A DNA stretch of 64,000 nucleotides from Amblyornis subalaris (taxonomy: Eukaryota > Chordata > Aves > Passeriformes > Ptilonorhynchidae), in the NCBI GenBank assembly GCA_018881555.1, contig JACAXG010000168.1:434001-498000 (forward strand). Direction: 5' to 3'. Shown here in pieces: positions 1-11,425 of the stretch. The position numbers and the translations under genes are program-made. Every line of letters begins with the position of its first letter. Positions within the stretch are counted from its first letter, which is position 1. Below the pieces are notes generated by a model, which searched no databases, was not told the origin of the DNA, and saw nothing but the letters and a program-made list of their open reading frames with translations.

Positions 1-1530
1 AAAATTTCATCACCTAGGCACAGACACCAACAGTAACAGTTCTTGAAAGCAAAGACAAAGTTTAGCAGATAGAACAGGTAGAAGTGGAAGAGATTCTCAG
101 CATTCAATATTAGGAAATTTAACTTCAGAGAAGGTGCATAAAGTGCTGCTCCCAAAGCACAGTTAGCTCTCCCAAACCTGACACTGGGTCAGGAGCTAAC
201 ATTCACCTCCCACCTGACTTGTGTTACTTGGCACAACAGCTAGAGCAGACCATAGTTCAACACAGCTAATTAACACAATACTGAGTTACCCCTCAACTTA
301 AACAAAAGTCCTTAAATGCTTTGAGCAATGCTAGTTCTTTGCTGGTCTAATTATGTGTCCTCTCCCCAGCCCTAACGAAAGCAGAATTGGAGGGTTACCT
401 AAATTTGACTCCCTTTCCTACACAGATTCTGAAGTTCAGGTTAAATGGTGAGTTAAGCTTGACTTGTCTCACCTGTTACAGGAAAAAGATGAATTCCAAA
501 GGAGGCAACTCTAACCCACAATGGGAGTTGGAACAGTTCACCTCCTGCACTCTCTGGCCTGGCTCAGTGCACATGTCTGAGCCTGCGCAGCTACAATGCC
601 CAATGTCCCAGTGCCAAATTCCTGCTCAGCACCAAAGCTGTGCTGTGTGTCTGTGGCCCTGCAGGCAGAAAGGATGCTCTCTGAGCTGCTCTTTCCCCTG
701 CACATCTTGCTCTGGGCATGGGGCGTGGCCTCATTCACTGTTTGCTGTTGACACACTCACATGCAAACAGACCCACAGTACATAACTCCACTGAGATGCA
801 CCTGAGCAGCACACACGTGCCAAAGTGCAGTGCAAACCACACTGCTGTGTGCACAGCCACGCATTATGCGCATGCTGCATAAATTCAGTCCCCTTTCCTT
901 AATTGGAAAACCCCTACAAGCAAAGGCTCAGTCCATGGAAGCAGCAGTAATCTCCAGACTATCATTCAAAGGTCATGAATGAACACAAATGGCTCCAAGG
1001 ACTTTCTTTTTCCTCTTTGTGGAACTCTAGAAAATAGGAACTGAGAAGGCATAGGCAGAAGAATAATGCTAATAAAAGTAATAAAACAAAGTAGCTCTAT
1101 TCTGCAATCAACCAATGCTCACAGACCAGCAGCTCTGAGACCCGACCTCCTACAGCAACAGATGCCATGGAGAAAACGAGGACATTGCTACAACTAAACT
1201 TCTACCTGAGATCAACATTTCTTGTGAAATACTTTTAAAAACCACTTAGCTCTATCTATAGTCAGGAGGAAATAGATGTGTAATAGTTCTGAGATGATGT
1301 GATAACAGCAGGAGAAAAATATACAAAGACCTGAAGAATTCTTTGAGACTGGGGGGAAAAAAGGTTTGCATGCAAAATTCTTCTGGACTAAACACTGTAC
1401 TTTAAATTCACACTCCATGCTGAAACAACTTCCTCCTGGATACCAACGCTTTGCTGCAGCAATTCCCCATGCAGCATCCCCACCACCTGCTCCCACCATT
1501 GCGAGGCCTTAGACACCCCCAGGTACTCAC
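1..1530 (-). other. TCERG1: TCERG1 intron 4 (partial)
   Basis: No coding exon, RNA gene or repeat family is recognisable. Open frames here (for example 387-785 on the plus strand) resemble no known protein, and the stretch lies wholly downstream of the exon 4 donor in a minus-strand gene. The next TCERG1 exon must lie further left. Confidence 0.7.
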
Positions 1531-1768
1531 TGGAGTTGGTCTGGGACACTGAGGTGGCCGTGGTGGTGGTGGAGGTGGTGGAGGACTGTGTGCTGGAGGA
1601 AGTGGATGGAGAGGCTGCAGATGCAGGGCTGCTGGTGGTGGGGGTGGAGGCCCCCACGGCCTGGGCCTGGGCCGCCAGCATCGGTGTCAGCTCTGACTGC
1701 TGGATGACCTTGACCCCGTCTGGCTTCGTCCACGCTGACTCCCGAGTCCGTGCATTGTAGAAATAGAC
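1531..1768 (-). CDS. TCERG1: TCERG1 coding exon 4, second half of WW domain 1, short QA tract, Ser/Thr-rich region
   Basis: Acceptor AG is at 1769-1770; the donor GTGAGT begins at 1530. It encodes [18 protein letters not shown] (second WW tryptophan about residue 164), then [18 protein letters not shown] and a Ser/Thr-rich run. It ends in phase 1. The stretch between PMLAAQAQ and AVGAST is where human carries dozens of Gln-Ala units; here only two remain. The next exon is not found between 1 and 1530. Confidence 0.93.
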
Positions 1769-4700
1769 CTGCAGTGGGAGAGCGGCCCCATCACCCCACA
1801 GCTCTCTGCAGCAGGAGTGGTCACAAACAGCCCAGTTCTTCCAGTGGAATTCCAACCCAGTGCCTGACTATGTGACCAGGGCTCACAGTAGGACCACCCA
1901 CGGCCTCACTGTTCCCGGCACCCATCTCACCTTCCCGTCTGGAGTTTTGTTCTCTACCCAGATCTCCTCAGCTGGGGGCATTGCTGGTGTTCCCGGCGCG
2001 GAGACCGGTGGCATTCCTGGAGGGAACATCATACCAGGAGGTGGTGGCATGCTACCCATGGGAGGAGGCATAAATGGTGGTCTCTAAAGGCATATAATAA
2101 CAATAATGATGATAACGATAACAACAATATAATTAGAAGTAGATTTCCTTTCTTAGAACACCAACAGACAGTAGACCAGCAGTAAGGACAACTCTGCCAG
2201 GCTTGGGAGCTTCTCTAACAATCCAGTGCTCCCAGCTCAGGGAATGCGTTTCCTGCCAACCCCCCACCTACGGCGGAACAGCTGAAGCCATCACTTCACT
2301 TCTGACTTGCAAACATCAAGGCATCTGAAAAAGGTGACATGAACAGAAGTGTGGTCAAAGAAAAGTCCTCTCCTGAAAAGGAGAAAATATCTTAATGTAA
2401 GGAAAAGAAAGAATGGAAGAGCTGTTCCTGAGTAGCTGCTGCTCAGACATCCCTACCTGTGAACCAGATACCCAAGAGAACCCAATCACCCTCCCAGGAA
2501 AGAAATGTTAAAAAAATTTAAATTACAAGTAAGTGTCCAATTTGCCAGCACACCTGAGCAGTAGGTTAAATTACAATCCATTACACTCCTCAATTTCCCA
2601 TTAACTAAAATTCTAACTAGTGCCAATTAAAATAAAAATAAAATGAAATTACGTGTTCATTATTGCATGATAAGAAATCTGACCTGTCCTGCACACACAG
2701 TTACCTGAAAGCCTGAACATCTGTTTCCAATTCAAAATACATTCAGTTCTTTTATTTTACTTGTTTATTTGGACTGTTCGAAATTCCCTACGCACAACAA
2801 GTACGGTGAACACTTCCCTATAAAAACAGTTGACAAAATTCACCAAGGTCTTTAACTTACTCTACAAACACCTACAACTGCCCTAATTATCCCTATCACT
2901 CCAGCTCTAATTAAATGACAGCCTCGAGCTCGGTGCTCACCCCAAGTGTGCGGAGAGACTGGGGCTCTGCTGGGGCTGAACAGCCCAGGACACCCCGTGC
3001 CACAGGAGGGGATGGCTCAGCGACAAGCTGCACACACAGGCCCCGAGCTGCACACACAGGCCCCGAGCTGCACACACAGGTCCCGAGCTGCACCTCTGCA
3101 CCCACAACTGCAGCTGTACCCCTGGCAGTTGCCGGTGCTGCCATGTCCTTGGCTTCTGTCAGGAGCTTTCCTGAGATCCAACTTTCTGCTCTAAGAGTGA
3201 TATTGTAAACTGCTCTTTAAATCCATGTACCCAACTAGTAACAATTATTTGTGTTAAATACTACTAAAAAAGGAAGCCAAGAGTACATAGACAGCATTCC
3301 ACACAAACGAAAAAGTCCTCAAGGCAAATCCAGCCTGCCTGCCTTCCCTCCCTTGTTCCTGCCTCACAGCTCTTGCACCTGCACACCATAAGCTTCCTCT
3401 TTCTTGCTCTACAACCTGTAGGAAGAATCCAGCGAAGTTCACTTTCCACCTGCTGCTGCTGCTGCTTTCCCCGAACCAGGAGTAAGACCATGTGGGCAGC
3501 CAGTGCCAGGTGTGCAGCCAGGGTCCCAGCACAGCTCCGAGCACAGCTCCCCCCGTTCTGACCACGACCCTTCACCATCACATCTGCCCTTGCACCGGAC
3601 ATGGGGCAGGGAATGAAGCCCACCTCTCAGCATGGAGCAGAGCATGGTACTCGCACATATTCAGACACCCAGCCATGGCTGGTGCTGCTGAGGAGCTGTA
3701 GAGCCCACAGCCTGGCATGACAAACCAGCCCTGTGTGACAGCTGGGAGCAGCAGCACACTCAGGACGTAAATCAAACACAGAAATCAGGGAGACGCCCAC
3801 AGCCAGGCCTGGGATCCAAAGTAATGCTGGTTGGTTCTTCAAACTATAATTACAAATAGTGGATTTAATCCATTATTTGCAGCACGTGGTACCATTCAGC
3901 TCCTCAGGCTGCCCATACAGCACTCACACTGCCCTAATGGCAATGCACCCCCATGAAGCAATTAAATAACAGCACAAGGAAATTAAAACAATCCATTTCT
4001 CATTCACAAAGGTGTTGTCCCTTCCAAACTATCCAGTCCTCTGAAAAGTAGACAAAAGACCATCAATTTAGCCCTGCCTCAAGGAGCTGAGCAGAAGCTG
4101 CACTTGCATACCACAGGTATGCAGTGGTATATAACACCACATCTGAGCCCTGGGTTCTCATCTTGCCCTGCTGTTTCCTTTGCCCATTTTAATGCCCATC
4201 CTTGTACTACTTCCACAGACTCACAGAATCAATTACATTGGAAAAGACCATCAAGTCCAACCTGTGCCCCACACTGCCACCCAGCCCAGAGCATCGAGTT
4301 CAGTCCTTCCTCGGACACCTCCAGGGATGGGGACTCCACCCCTGCACTGAGCCTCCTTTTGTCCAGGCTGAGCCCTCCCAACTCCCTCAGCTGCTCTCAT
4401 CAGACTTGTGCTCCAGACCCTTCACCAGAATTATTGCCTTTCTCTGGACATGCTCCAGCACCTCAATGTCCTTCCTGAACTGAGGGCCCCAGAACTGGAC
4501 ACCTTCACGTGTGAAAACAAAAAATCCCTAAATCCCACTTAACCAACCCAGGAGAATGCTGTTCCTTACCTGTAGGTGTGGAGGCCCCATGGGCGGGGGG
4601 ATCCCCCCCGGTGGCGGCATCGGGGGCATGCTGGGGTCAAAGGGGGGTCGGCCGAAGGGGGGCCGGGGGGGCGGAGGGGGGCCCCGCATCATCCCGAAGG

Positions 4701-5743
4701 GCGGGGGCGGCCGCAGGAGGGGCGGGGGACCCCGCAGCACCGCGCTGGGGGGGGGCGCGGGGCCGCGGAACCGCAGCGCCTGCTGCTGAGCCATCCTGGA
4801 GGGAGAGAGGCACACAGGGAACACGGGTCACTGTCACTTGCCGCTGCGCTGCGGGAAAATCAGTTGTGACAAGGAACAGCAAAAAACCCAATAAACACCA
4901 ACAGGGGGCCCAAAAAATGTGAAGTTTGAGTGGGTAAACTCAAGTGTGCAACTACTTCAAGAGATTCTTCTACTTCACAGTTCAAGGTTATTAGTCCTCA
5001 ACTGTGAACTTCTACTCATGAAAATGGATAACCAGAGCTGGGATGCGGTAGGCAGGCATTGCGAAGCACATCCTTATGTGCCAAAGCTCCCTGAACACGA
5101 CTTGGTGCTTTGACTCCTGGCTGCAGGTCCGTCCTGAGCCTCCCCAGCCGGTCGTGCCCGGGGTGGTGTCGGTTTTGCAGCACCAGGGACTACCAGGAGC
5201 TCCCGTGTTCCTTGCAGGTGGGACCCGCGGCAGGGCCTGGCCCCGACCACCGCTATCCCCACGCCGAGCCACCCGCCCCTTCGCACGGAGAGCTCGGGAA
5301 CGGGGAGGCAGAAAAACCCTTCACCTTCAGGACCAGCAAAAGCTCCTCTGCGGCCCTGGGGCGACAATTTTACCCACGACGAAGTGCAGTGCAATACAAT
5401 GTNTGCATGAGATCTCAAGACTCGAAAAGAATCTAAGGTTATGTGACGGTGTCCGGCAACAGACACGGCCTATCGGCAGTCCGGGGGGACACCCCGGCAC
5501 CCGGTCCGACGCTCGGGGGCGGCCCTGGCCCGGTGAGCGGGAACAGGGCCCGTCCCGCCGCACGCGGGGCCGGGAAATGGAGGCGGGAGAACTCCCGCCG
5601 GCCCAGCCGCCCGGCCCCGCCCCAGCTCGCCCGGCCGGACAGCCCCAGCCCGGCCNCGGCCCGCAGTACCGGAGGTCGGTGCCAAAACGCTCGCCCGCTG
5701 CCGCCGCCGCTTCCCCGTCGCCGCCGCCGCCCCGCTCCGCCAT
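1531..5743 (-). CDS. TCERG1: TCERG1 (transcription elongation regulator 1, CA150), 5' part, exons 1-4
   Basis: TCERG1 is a nuclear WW/FF-domain protein that links RNA polymerase II elongation with pre-mRNA splicing. Four coding exons are visible: 5670-5743, 4570-4795, 1931-2083 and 1531-1768. All have GT-AG borders and compatible phases, giving about 230 N-terminal residues. Exon 1 starts with [20 protein letters not shown], matching the family start MAERGG. Exon 2 restarts with [16 protein letters not shown] and continues into the proline-rich region ([15 protein letters not shown]). Exons 3-4 form the first WW domain, and exon 4 continues into the Ser/Thr-rich stretch. The later WW domains and all six FF domains lie beyond the left edge, so the gene is cut by the window rather than truncated. 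The first ATG is at 5741-5743; the exon 2 ATG (4792-4794) is a possible alternative start. Human TCERG1 has a long Gln-Ala repeat in exon 4 that is almost absent here. Identity is certain from near-identical residues. Confidence 0.97.
1931..2083 (-). CDS. TCERG1: TCERG1 coding exon 3, first half of WW domain 1
   Basis: Acceptor AG is at 2084-2085 and donor GT at 1929-1930; 51 whole codons, residues 101-151. It ends with the first strand of WW domain 1 ([13 protein letters not shown], first Trp at about residue 142). The intron cuts the WW domain between Lys151 and the YFYN strand of exon 4. Confidence 0.95.
3027..3092. repeat. Short tandem repeat, 20-bp unit, about 3.3 copies
   Basis: The unit gctgcacacacaggccccga repeats head to tail at 3027, 3047 and 3067, with one C-to-T change in the third copy and a partial fourth copy. 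It lies in TCERG1 intron 2. The high identity of copies suggests a young or actively homogenised minisatellite seed. Confidence 0.9.
4221..4505 (-). mobile_element. CR1 LINE 3' fragment (5'-truncated), antisense in this window
   Basis: The plus strand begins with tcacagaatcaattacattg, the reverse complement of the CR1 3' terminus. It continues with diverged but recognisable CR1 text including agcctccttttgtccaggct and ctggacatgctccagcacct. About 285 bp, so a dead fragment without ORF2 coding capacity. It lies in TCERG1 intron 2, in the same orientation as the gene. Confidence 0.88.
4570..4795 (-). CDS. TCERG1: TCERG1 coding exon 2, proline-rich region
   Basis: Acceptor AG is at 4796-4797 and donor GT at 4568-4569. 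The exon encodes residues 26-100, one long Pro/Arg/Met-rich stretch with motifs such as [19 protein letters not shown] and [15 protein letters not shown]. It is almost identical to the mammalian protein. The plus strand is strongly G-rich here as a consequence of the proline codons. Confidence 0.95.
4796..5669 (-). other. TCERG1: TCERG1 intron 1
   Basis: About 870 bp between exon 1 and exon 2, GC-rich over its 5' half as part of the CpG island. No other feature is recognisable. Long open frames on both strands here are explained by GC content. Confidence 0.8.
5670..5743 (-). CDS. TCERG1: TCERG1 coding exon 1
   Basis: Codes for 24 residues plus two bases of an arginine codon. The start codon is the CAT at 5741-5743 read on the minus strand. 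The donor GT is at 5668-5669. The last codon is completed by the first base of exon 2 (4795) to give LRMAQQ, as in mammalian TCERG1. The reading frame is open further upstream in this CpG island, but the family-matching MAER is the first sensible methionine. The exon is Gly/Ala-rich and somewhat expanded relative to human. Confidence 0.9.
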
Positions 5744-6130
5744 GGCCGCCACCGCCGCGCGCACCCGCCCCGCCCCGCGCGGCCCCCGCCGTGTGCCATT
5801 GGCCACCGCCAACGCCCGTCAGCACGAGCGGGGCCGAGCCCGCTCCACCATTGGCCGCCGCGCCCGCCGGCTTTGAATGGGGGGAGCCGGGCGCGCCGCG
5901 ATTGGCTGCGCGCGGGCGGCCCGCGCCGCTCGCGGCTGGGGTCACGTGAGGCGCGACCCGCGGAGAGAACCGGAAATGACTTCACGCCGTAGGGGGAAGG
6001 GGCGGGAGCAGCACCCAATCAGCGGTCGGAACCAAGTGCGCCAATCACCGCCTGCGGGCGGTGGCGCGAGCCCCCCCGAGAGGCCAAATGAGGAATGTTC
6101 CGCCCCGTGACGTCACGGGAGCGCGGCGCG
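5744..6130 (-). promoter_or_regulatory. TCERG1: TCERG1 CpG-island promoter, probably bidirectional
   Basis: Very CpG-rich DNA directly upstream of the TCERG1 start. I see five NF-Y-type CCAAT boxes: ATTGG at 5798-5802, 5850-5854 and 5901-5905 (CCAAT toward TCERG1), and CCAAT at 6015-6019 and 6041-6045 (facing the other way). There is an E-box CACGTG at 5943-5948, an ETS-type CCGGAA at 5970-5975, and a 12-bp palindrome around the CRE TGACGTCA at 6106-6117. No TATA box is seen. The architecture fits a housekeeping, dispersed-start promoter. The opposed CCAAT boxes suggest divergent transcription, which I infer and cannot prove. Confidence 0.8.
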
Positions 6131-9100
6131 AATGAGCGGTCCGGGAGTGGGGAGCCGGGGTGTCGCTAGGGGGCGTCGTGTGCGTCCGAGGGATGCCGGC
6201 GGGGCTCGGGGTGCTCGGGGGCGAATCCCTGCGGGAGCCCCTTTGGGGTGGGCCCAGGCCCGCAGCCNTCGCTGGAGGCAGCGCTGGCAGGTGTGCCCGG
6301 GGAGCCCCGCCCGCGGGGAACGGGGCAAGGGGGCAGCCGCACTGCTGGCCTGGACCCGCTCTGTGCCGGGTGTGTGTGACCGACAACCTCGGCACGGGGA
6401 GAGCGGCTCCTCCTGGGGACGCTCGGCAGCCCCGGGTCGGCAGTGACACTGAGAAAACTCCAGGTTTATTGAGGAACTCTGCGGTGACCCACTGCCGAGA
6501 GCGAGAGCTCAGCTGTGGCGGTGACGTTGCGTTTGGGATGGCACGGGACATCAGACACAGCTGGGCAGCTGCCCGCGGCCGTAGCGCTCGTTGCGAAGGA
6601 ACACCCGAATGGCAGCGAGCAGGTCCTGCCTCGCGGGACGTGTTCCCGGGACGCAATCCGCTGGCGGGAGGACGCCAGAGCCTCGCCGGCCGTCGGACCT
6701 TCCCATCTCTAGCCGGTTTTGTGATCCCACATGTTCCATTCCTCTCCAGCTCTCAATAAAGAGATGCGTCTTTTCTTAAATAATGAAAATAATGGGATTG
6801 CTAGGGGACCTTTTGGCGGTGCTGAGCCACAGAAACTCACACACTTTGAGTTCGCTGCTCAGGGTCTTTATTCATGTGTTTTGCTTGAAGTTGCTGCCAC
6901 TGTGAGGATTTGGGACAGGTCAGCAGGTGCTGGGACTCCCCGGGAGCCTGTGTGTCCTGCTCCATCCCAGCACGTCCTGCTCCATCGCAAACCAGGGAGG
7001 CAGCGGCTCGGGGACCCCCTGCTCCGTGGCTCCTGGGAGGGGGATCACCGCCCGGCTCTGCCCACGGGGTGAGGGGCACAGCGCCTGCTCGCTCTGCCAG
7101 GGCAGAGGAGATGTAGTCAGGTGTCCCCCCCCGCCGTGTCCCCACCTCATCCTCCTCGCCAGCACTTTCTCATGGCAGCGATTAAAACAGGTTTAGCCCA
7201 CGATGGCTCAAATCCTCCCCACGCAGCGGGGCTGCCTGTCTTCCATGCGTCTTTCATCCTCTTTTCATCTCCCTGTTCCAGGGTTGTCTCCATGTTTTAT
7301 GGATGTCAGGCTGGAGGGCGGGAGCAGTGGCAGGGCCTTCTCCCAGGTTCAGGGGGGCTGGCTCACTGCTGCACCCCGGCTCCCCTTACCTTTGTTTTCT
7401 CAAAACATGCCAGCCAAGAATTCTCAGACTGCAGGTCCTTCAGGAGCAGTTAATGGTGAGCTGCAAAACACCAGTAGTTTTGACGAATCTGCTGGCAGCT
7501 TCCTGTGCCGCAGGACGTGGCTCTTGGCAACAATACAATTTACTGTGATTGATAGGGACTTCTCTGGATTTCATTAATACCCAGAATTCCAGCACCTCAA
7601 CTCGCTGTTTGCCTGGACACCCTCCCTAACAACCAGCGGGCTCTGGGGGTACAGATACGAGGGGACCAGCCTGTAGGCAAGGACCTCTCTGTTCATCTCC
7701 TCGGGAAGCCTTGGCGCTGCTCCCAGGGCTGGGAGGGCATCGCTGGCCACACTCCTTGGGATACGGCGCTGTGGCAAGCACTGGGTCCGGGGGAAATCCC
7801 TCTGCAGGAATCCCAAACCCCCACCCACTGCAAGGCTACTGGATGTGCTGATGGGGCACAGTGGGTATCCAGGCAGTTTTCCAGAGAAGTCTGCAGCTGG
7901 GACCCCCACTGCAGCCCTGGTTCCCCTCTCTCTCGTGCCGATCCTCCCCAGAGCTGTTGTTCCATGGCTGGAAAGCTGCCAGCTACACTGTGCCAGGTAC
8001 CGGCATAGAGCTGCTGCGCTTCTGCCACTGCTGCTGCTGCCACTCCAGAAAGTGTTCCCAGGGAGGTTTTAAACTGGGAACCTTTTCAAATACTTGGATC
8101 TCTGTAGTTTTTAAAAGGCTATTTGTGACATGATCTGACTTCTCTGCCAGGCCTATGGGAAGGAGTTGTGAAACCCTGCAGTTTGGATGCTCCCTCTCAA
8201 ACCTGCCCATGTTCTTGTGCTTTCTTGGTCCAAGGTGAGTGGCCTCATCCATCCTTGTTGCAGCTTTATGCCATAAGCAGGTTTTAGCGTTGAGGTTCCT
8301 TCTGGCAGAGTGTGGGGCTATGCTGCCTCGGAGACGCTGACATCTTGTCATTTTTTNAAAATTTTTTTCAGATTTCAGGTTGAAGTGTGATGACAAACTA
8401 AAAATTTTGCCCTGGGCTGTCTGCAGGGCCTCTGGGCTGCTGCGGTGCCAGCATCTGCTAGGGAGACCCCCAGATCTTGTGCTGTAGGGCGGCAGCGGGG
8501 GGAGGCTCCCGCTGGCACGGAGGTGTTTCTGCTTTCCCAGCCCCCCTCGACCTCGCAGTTCACTGCTGAAGTTGGGAGTGAACCCATTGGGCTGATCCCC
8601 CGTATCCTCCAGCTGTGGCGGCCTTAATGTCCATGGGTGCTGTGCCCTTGCTTGGCATTGGGGCTGGGCTGGCCCCTTCTGAGGCATCATCCGGCTGCTG
8701 CAGGGGTCAAGTGGGTCTGGGCATTGCTGAAATTTAACAGGGCATCTCCCTGTCCATTGGCACAGCACGGCATGGTGTGGTGCTCACAGGCTCCGGGCAT
8801 GGAGCTCCCCAGTCTAGCCCAAGGCTTTCTCTGTATTTACATGAAAACATCCTGTTTTTTCTGTACTTATGGACCCTGCAGATTCTCCCCCACATAGGGA
8901 AAGGGAGTGCAGGCTAAGCTGTGGTAAGAGCAGAAGACAGGCAAGAAGTCTGGGACGTGGCCTGTCAGCCAGAGCAGGGATTTGCCCAAACGGGCTCGTT
9001 GGAGGTGATGGCTGGAAAGGGCCCAGCAGACCCAAGCCCAGCCTGGCTGCCTGCAGTACTTTACCTCTTGCAGCTCCTTGGCCAGGAGGGACAGTGCCAC

Positions 9101-11339
9101 TGGCCCTGCGAGTCCTTCTGAAATCATCAGAGTCCCATGCATCAGCCGCTGCAGAGCTGTGAGCAGGCCCTGGCCAGAAGGGCGCTCAGCCCCATCCTGA
9201 AACTCTGGGAGCATCCAGGGAAATTTCTCCTGCCTGAAGCCAGCCACAGAGCTGACACTAATAAAAGAAGACCACTAAAAAGCTGTGTGATAGTCTGTTC
9301 TGCTCCCAGTCCCTCTCTCCCTCTGTTGCTGCTGGCATTTTATGAATTATTGATGTGCCTAGGTGCTGCCGCTCTCCCGTTTCCTCTGCGCGGCTCCTGC
9401 TCCCACTACCGCGGCCGTGCTGTCCTGGGGCCGCGCTGCCGTGTGGCGGTGCCCGGGGCTGGGTTGCCGGGAGGGGCTCAGGGCCGGGTCCCGGGTCCCA
9501 GGGCAGAGCCAAGCAGCTTGGTCCCGCTGCTGGGGTGTGGACCAGTGTTCCTGGCCGGCGCAGGCGGTGGCTTCCTGCGGGGGTGGAGATGCCCTGTTTG
9601 CTTCCCTGCTCCTCCGAGGCTCTCCCCCAGCTCCTGACCACGACTTCTGCTCGCCCCGAGTCCCTTCTCCAGCCCACCCTGCCGTGGGCTTCTCCTGCAG
9701 ACTGCCTCAGCTCCCTCCATCAGAGCACACGGTGCACGCACGGTCTGGCCAAGGGGGCTGACCACGAAGCCCCACACCAGCGGTGCCCCAGCAGCGGGGT
9801 TGTGGCAGCCATCGGGGATCGCGGCAGGGTCAGCTGAGGGGACGGCCCGGCAGGGCCCGTGACCCTTCCCTGCGGGACACGCGGCTGGGGCCGCGTGCGG
9901 GCCTTGTGCAAGCGCGCGTGACAGGGCATCAGGGAAAGGAGATCACCCTCGGAGCATTGCAAATGTGCCTCTTTCCTGAGAGACCAGGAATGCTCCAGCT
10001 CTGGGGTTAATATTTCATGAGGTTTTAGGACAGAAGCTGGCTCCCAGGCATGGGGCAGGCGTGCTCTCCTCCTCCCGCAGCGGTACAGGAGGGTCTCGGG
10101 GGCCCAGGGGCCCCGGCACAGCGAGGGCTGCAGCAGGGGATGGATCTGTGCCATTCCAGAGGGCTGCTCCNATCCGGTGCTCCTTTGGCTGCATGGCACT
10201 GTGGTGAACTGGAGCAAACCCCCTCCTCCGGCCTCAGCTCTGCCATGCTGTCCTGTCTCAGGAATGGCATCAGTGTGAAATCCCAGGACACTTAATCTCA
10301 TGGCCAATTTGCTCAGGTTTCGTTGGCGGGGGCTAATGTGTTTTCCATGTTAACGTGCCTGCACGTGGCCTCCAACCTGACTGCAACATGGAGCCACTAA
10401 TACTACATGACTGGCTCACATGCCCCGTTGGCAGGGGACAGGGCTGTGTGCGTTGTTGCTGCCACTCTGCTCCTCCAGCAGCTTTGGCCTGGGTTGACCC
10501 CAAATTTACAATATTTCAGGTTTCCTCGTTAAAGGAGGAAGCGAACAACTTCTCCCACCCCAGTGTCTCTGACAAGGAAAACACTTGCTCTATTCAAAAT
10601 ATTTCAGGTTCCTTCACTGCCTATCCCCTGTCCCTTGCTAAAATAACTACTGAGAAAAAGCACAAAATCTCTCTTTGAAAAGTCCAACACTGAAAGGATT
10701 ATCAAAATTTTTCCTAAATATTTCCTTATGTCTTTTCCTTATTTTGGGTTGTGAGGAACTTCGGCCTGTTGACAGCATCAGAACTTTGGCCTTGGCCAAA
10801 CCATCCTGCTGGTGCCCGCTTGGAGCTGGCCCTAGCTCCCCCTCAAGTTCCATCCCATCTACAACTGCTTCGGAATTCAAATCCTCTTCCAGCCAAGGGA
10901 TCCAGGGATCCAGCCTTGTTGTCTGCCCAGAATCCCCATCCCTACACATCCTGCCCTGTCCTATCCCGAGGAGACCCACAGCTTGCTCCTCTGCTCCACA
11001 GCAAGGTGGCTGCCTGTTCCATCCCCTTGCAAGTGCACAGAGCCACGGCCATCAGCCGGGGGATTGCAGGGTGTAAAACCAACCACGGAATGAACAGGGG
11101 TTCAGATGTTTTCCAGAGGATGTTACGTGTTCTCACTGTGGAACCTGAAGGAGGATCCCTGAGCTGTGCTGGTTTTCCTAGCAGAGATCCGTACTCGGGC
11201 CAGGATGTGGTGGCAGCTGCAGACTGATCTATTTTGTCATTTGGGGAAAAACAGATGTATTCTGAGACAAACGAGATATCACAGTTTAACTACATCTCTG
11301 ACTCGGATCCTCAATGTGCTTTGTTCCTGCTGGCAGACC

Positions 11340-11425
11340 CCGTCAGGTGCGGGGAGCTGCAGGGGATCATGGGGGGCTGCAGGGGGCTGAGGGGATTGTT
11401 AGGGGCTGTGGGGAGCTGTGGAGAC
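11340..11425 (+). other. G-run cluster with G-quadruplex potential
   Basis: The plus strand carries at least six runs of four or more guanines separated by short loops, for example ggggggctgcagggggctga followed shortly by two further runs. This matches the classic G4 pattern of four runs with loops of at most about seven to ten bases. Whether it folds or matters is unknown. Confidence 0.5.

Larger units (their letters stand above)
2084..4569 (-). other. TCERG1: TCERG1 intron 2
   Basis: About 2.5 kb intron between exons 2 and 3. It contains a 20-bp tandem repeat (3027-3092) and a truncated CR1 (4221-4505), both described separately. The stretch 2090-2900 is AT-rich with no recognisable feature; 2910-3840 is GC-rich, with open frames on both strands that match nothing I know. 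Confidence 0.8.

Noticed and set aside
387..785. 132-codon plus-strand frame at the left end
   Set aside because: Inside TCERG1 intron 4 and antisense to the gene, with no recognisable motif.
5076..5876. 266-codon plus-strand frame antisense to TCERG1 exon 1
   Set aside because: CpG-island artefact that includes two ambiguous codons and has no similarity to any known protein.
9355..9837. 160-codon plus-strand frame in the intergenic region
   Set aside because: Overlapped by equally long frames on both strands, Arg/Pro/Ser-rich, with no start context or domain. Probably non-coding.
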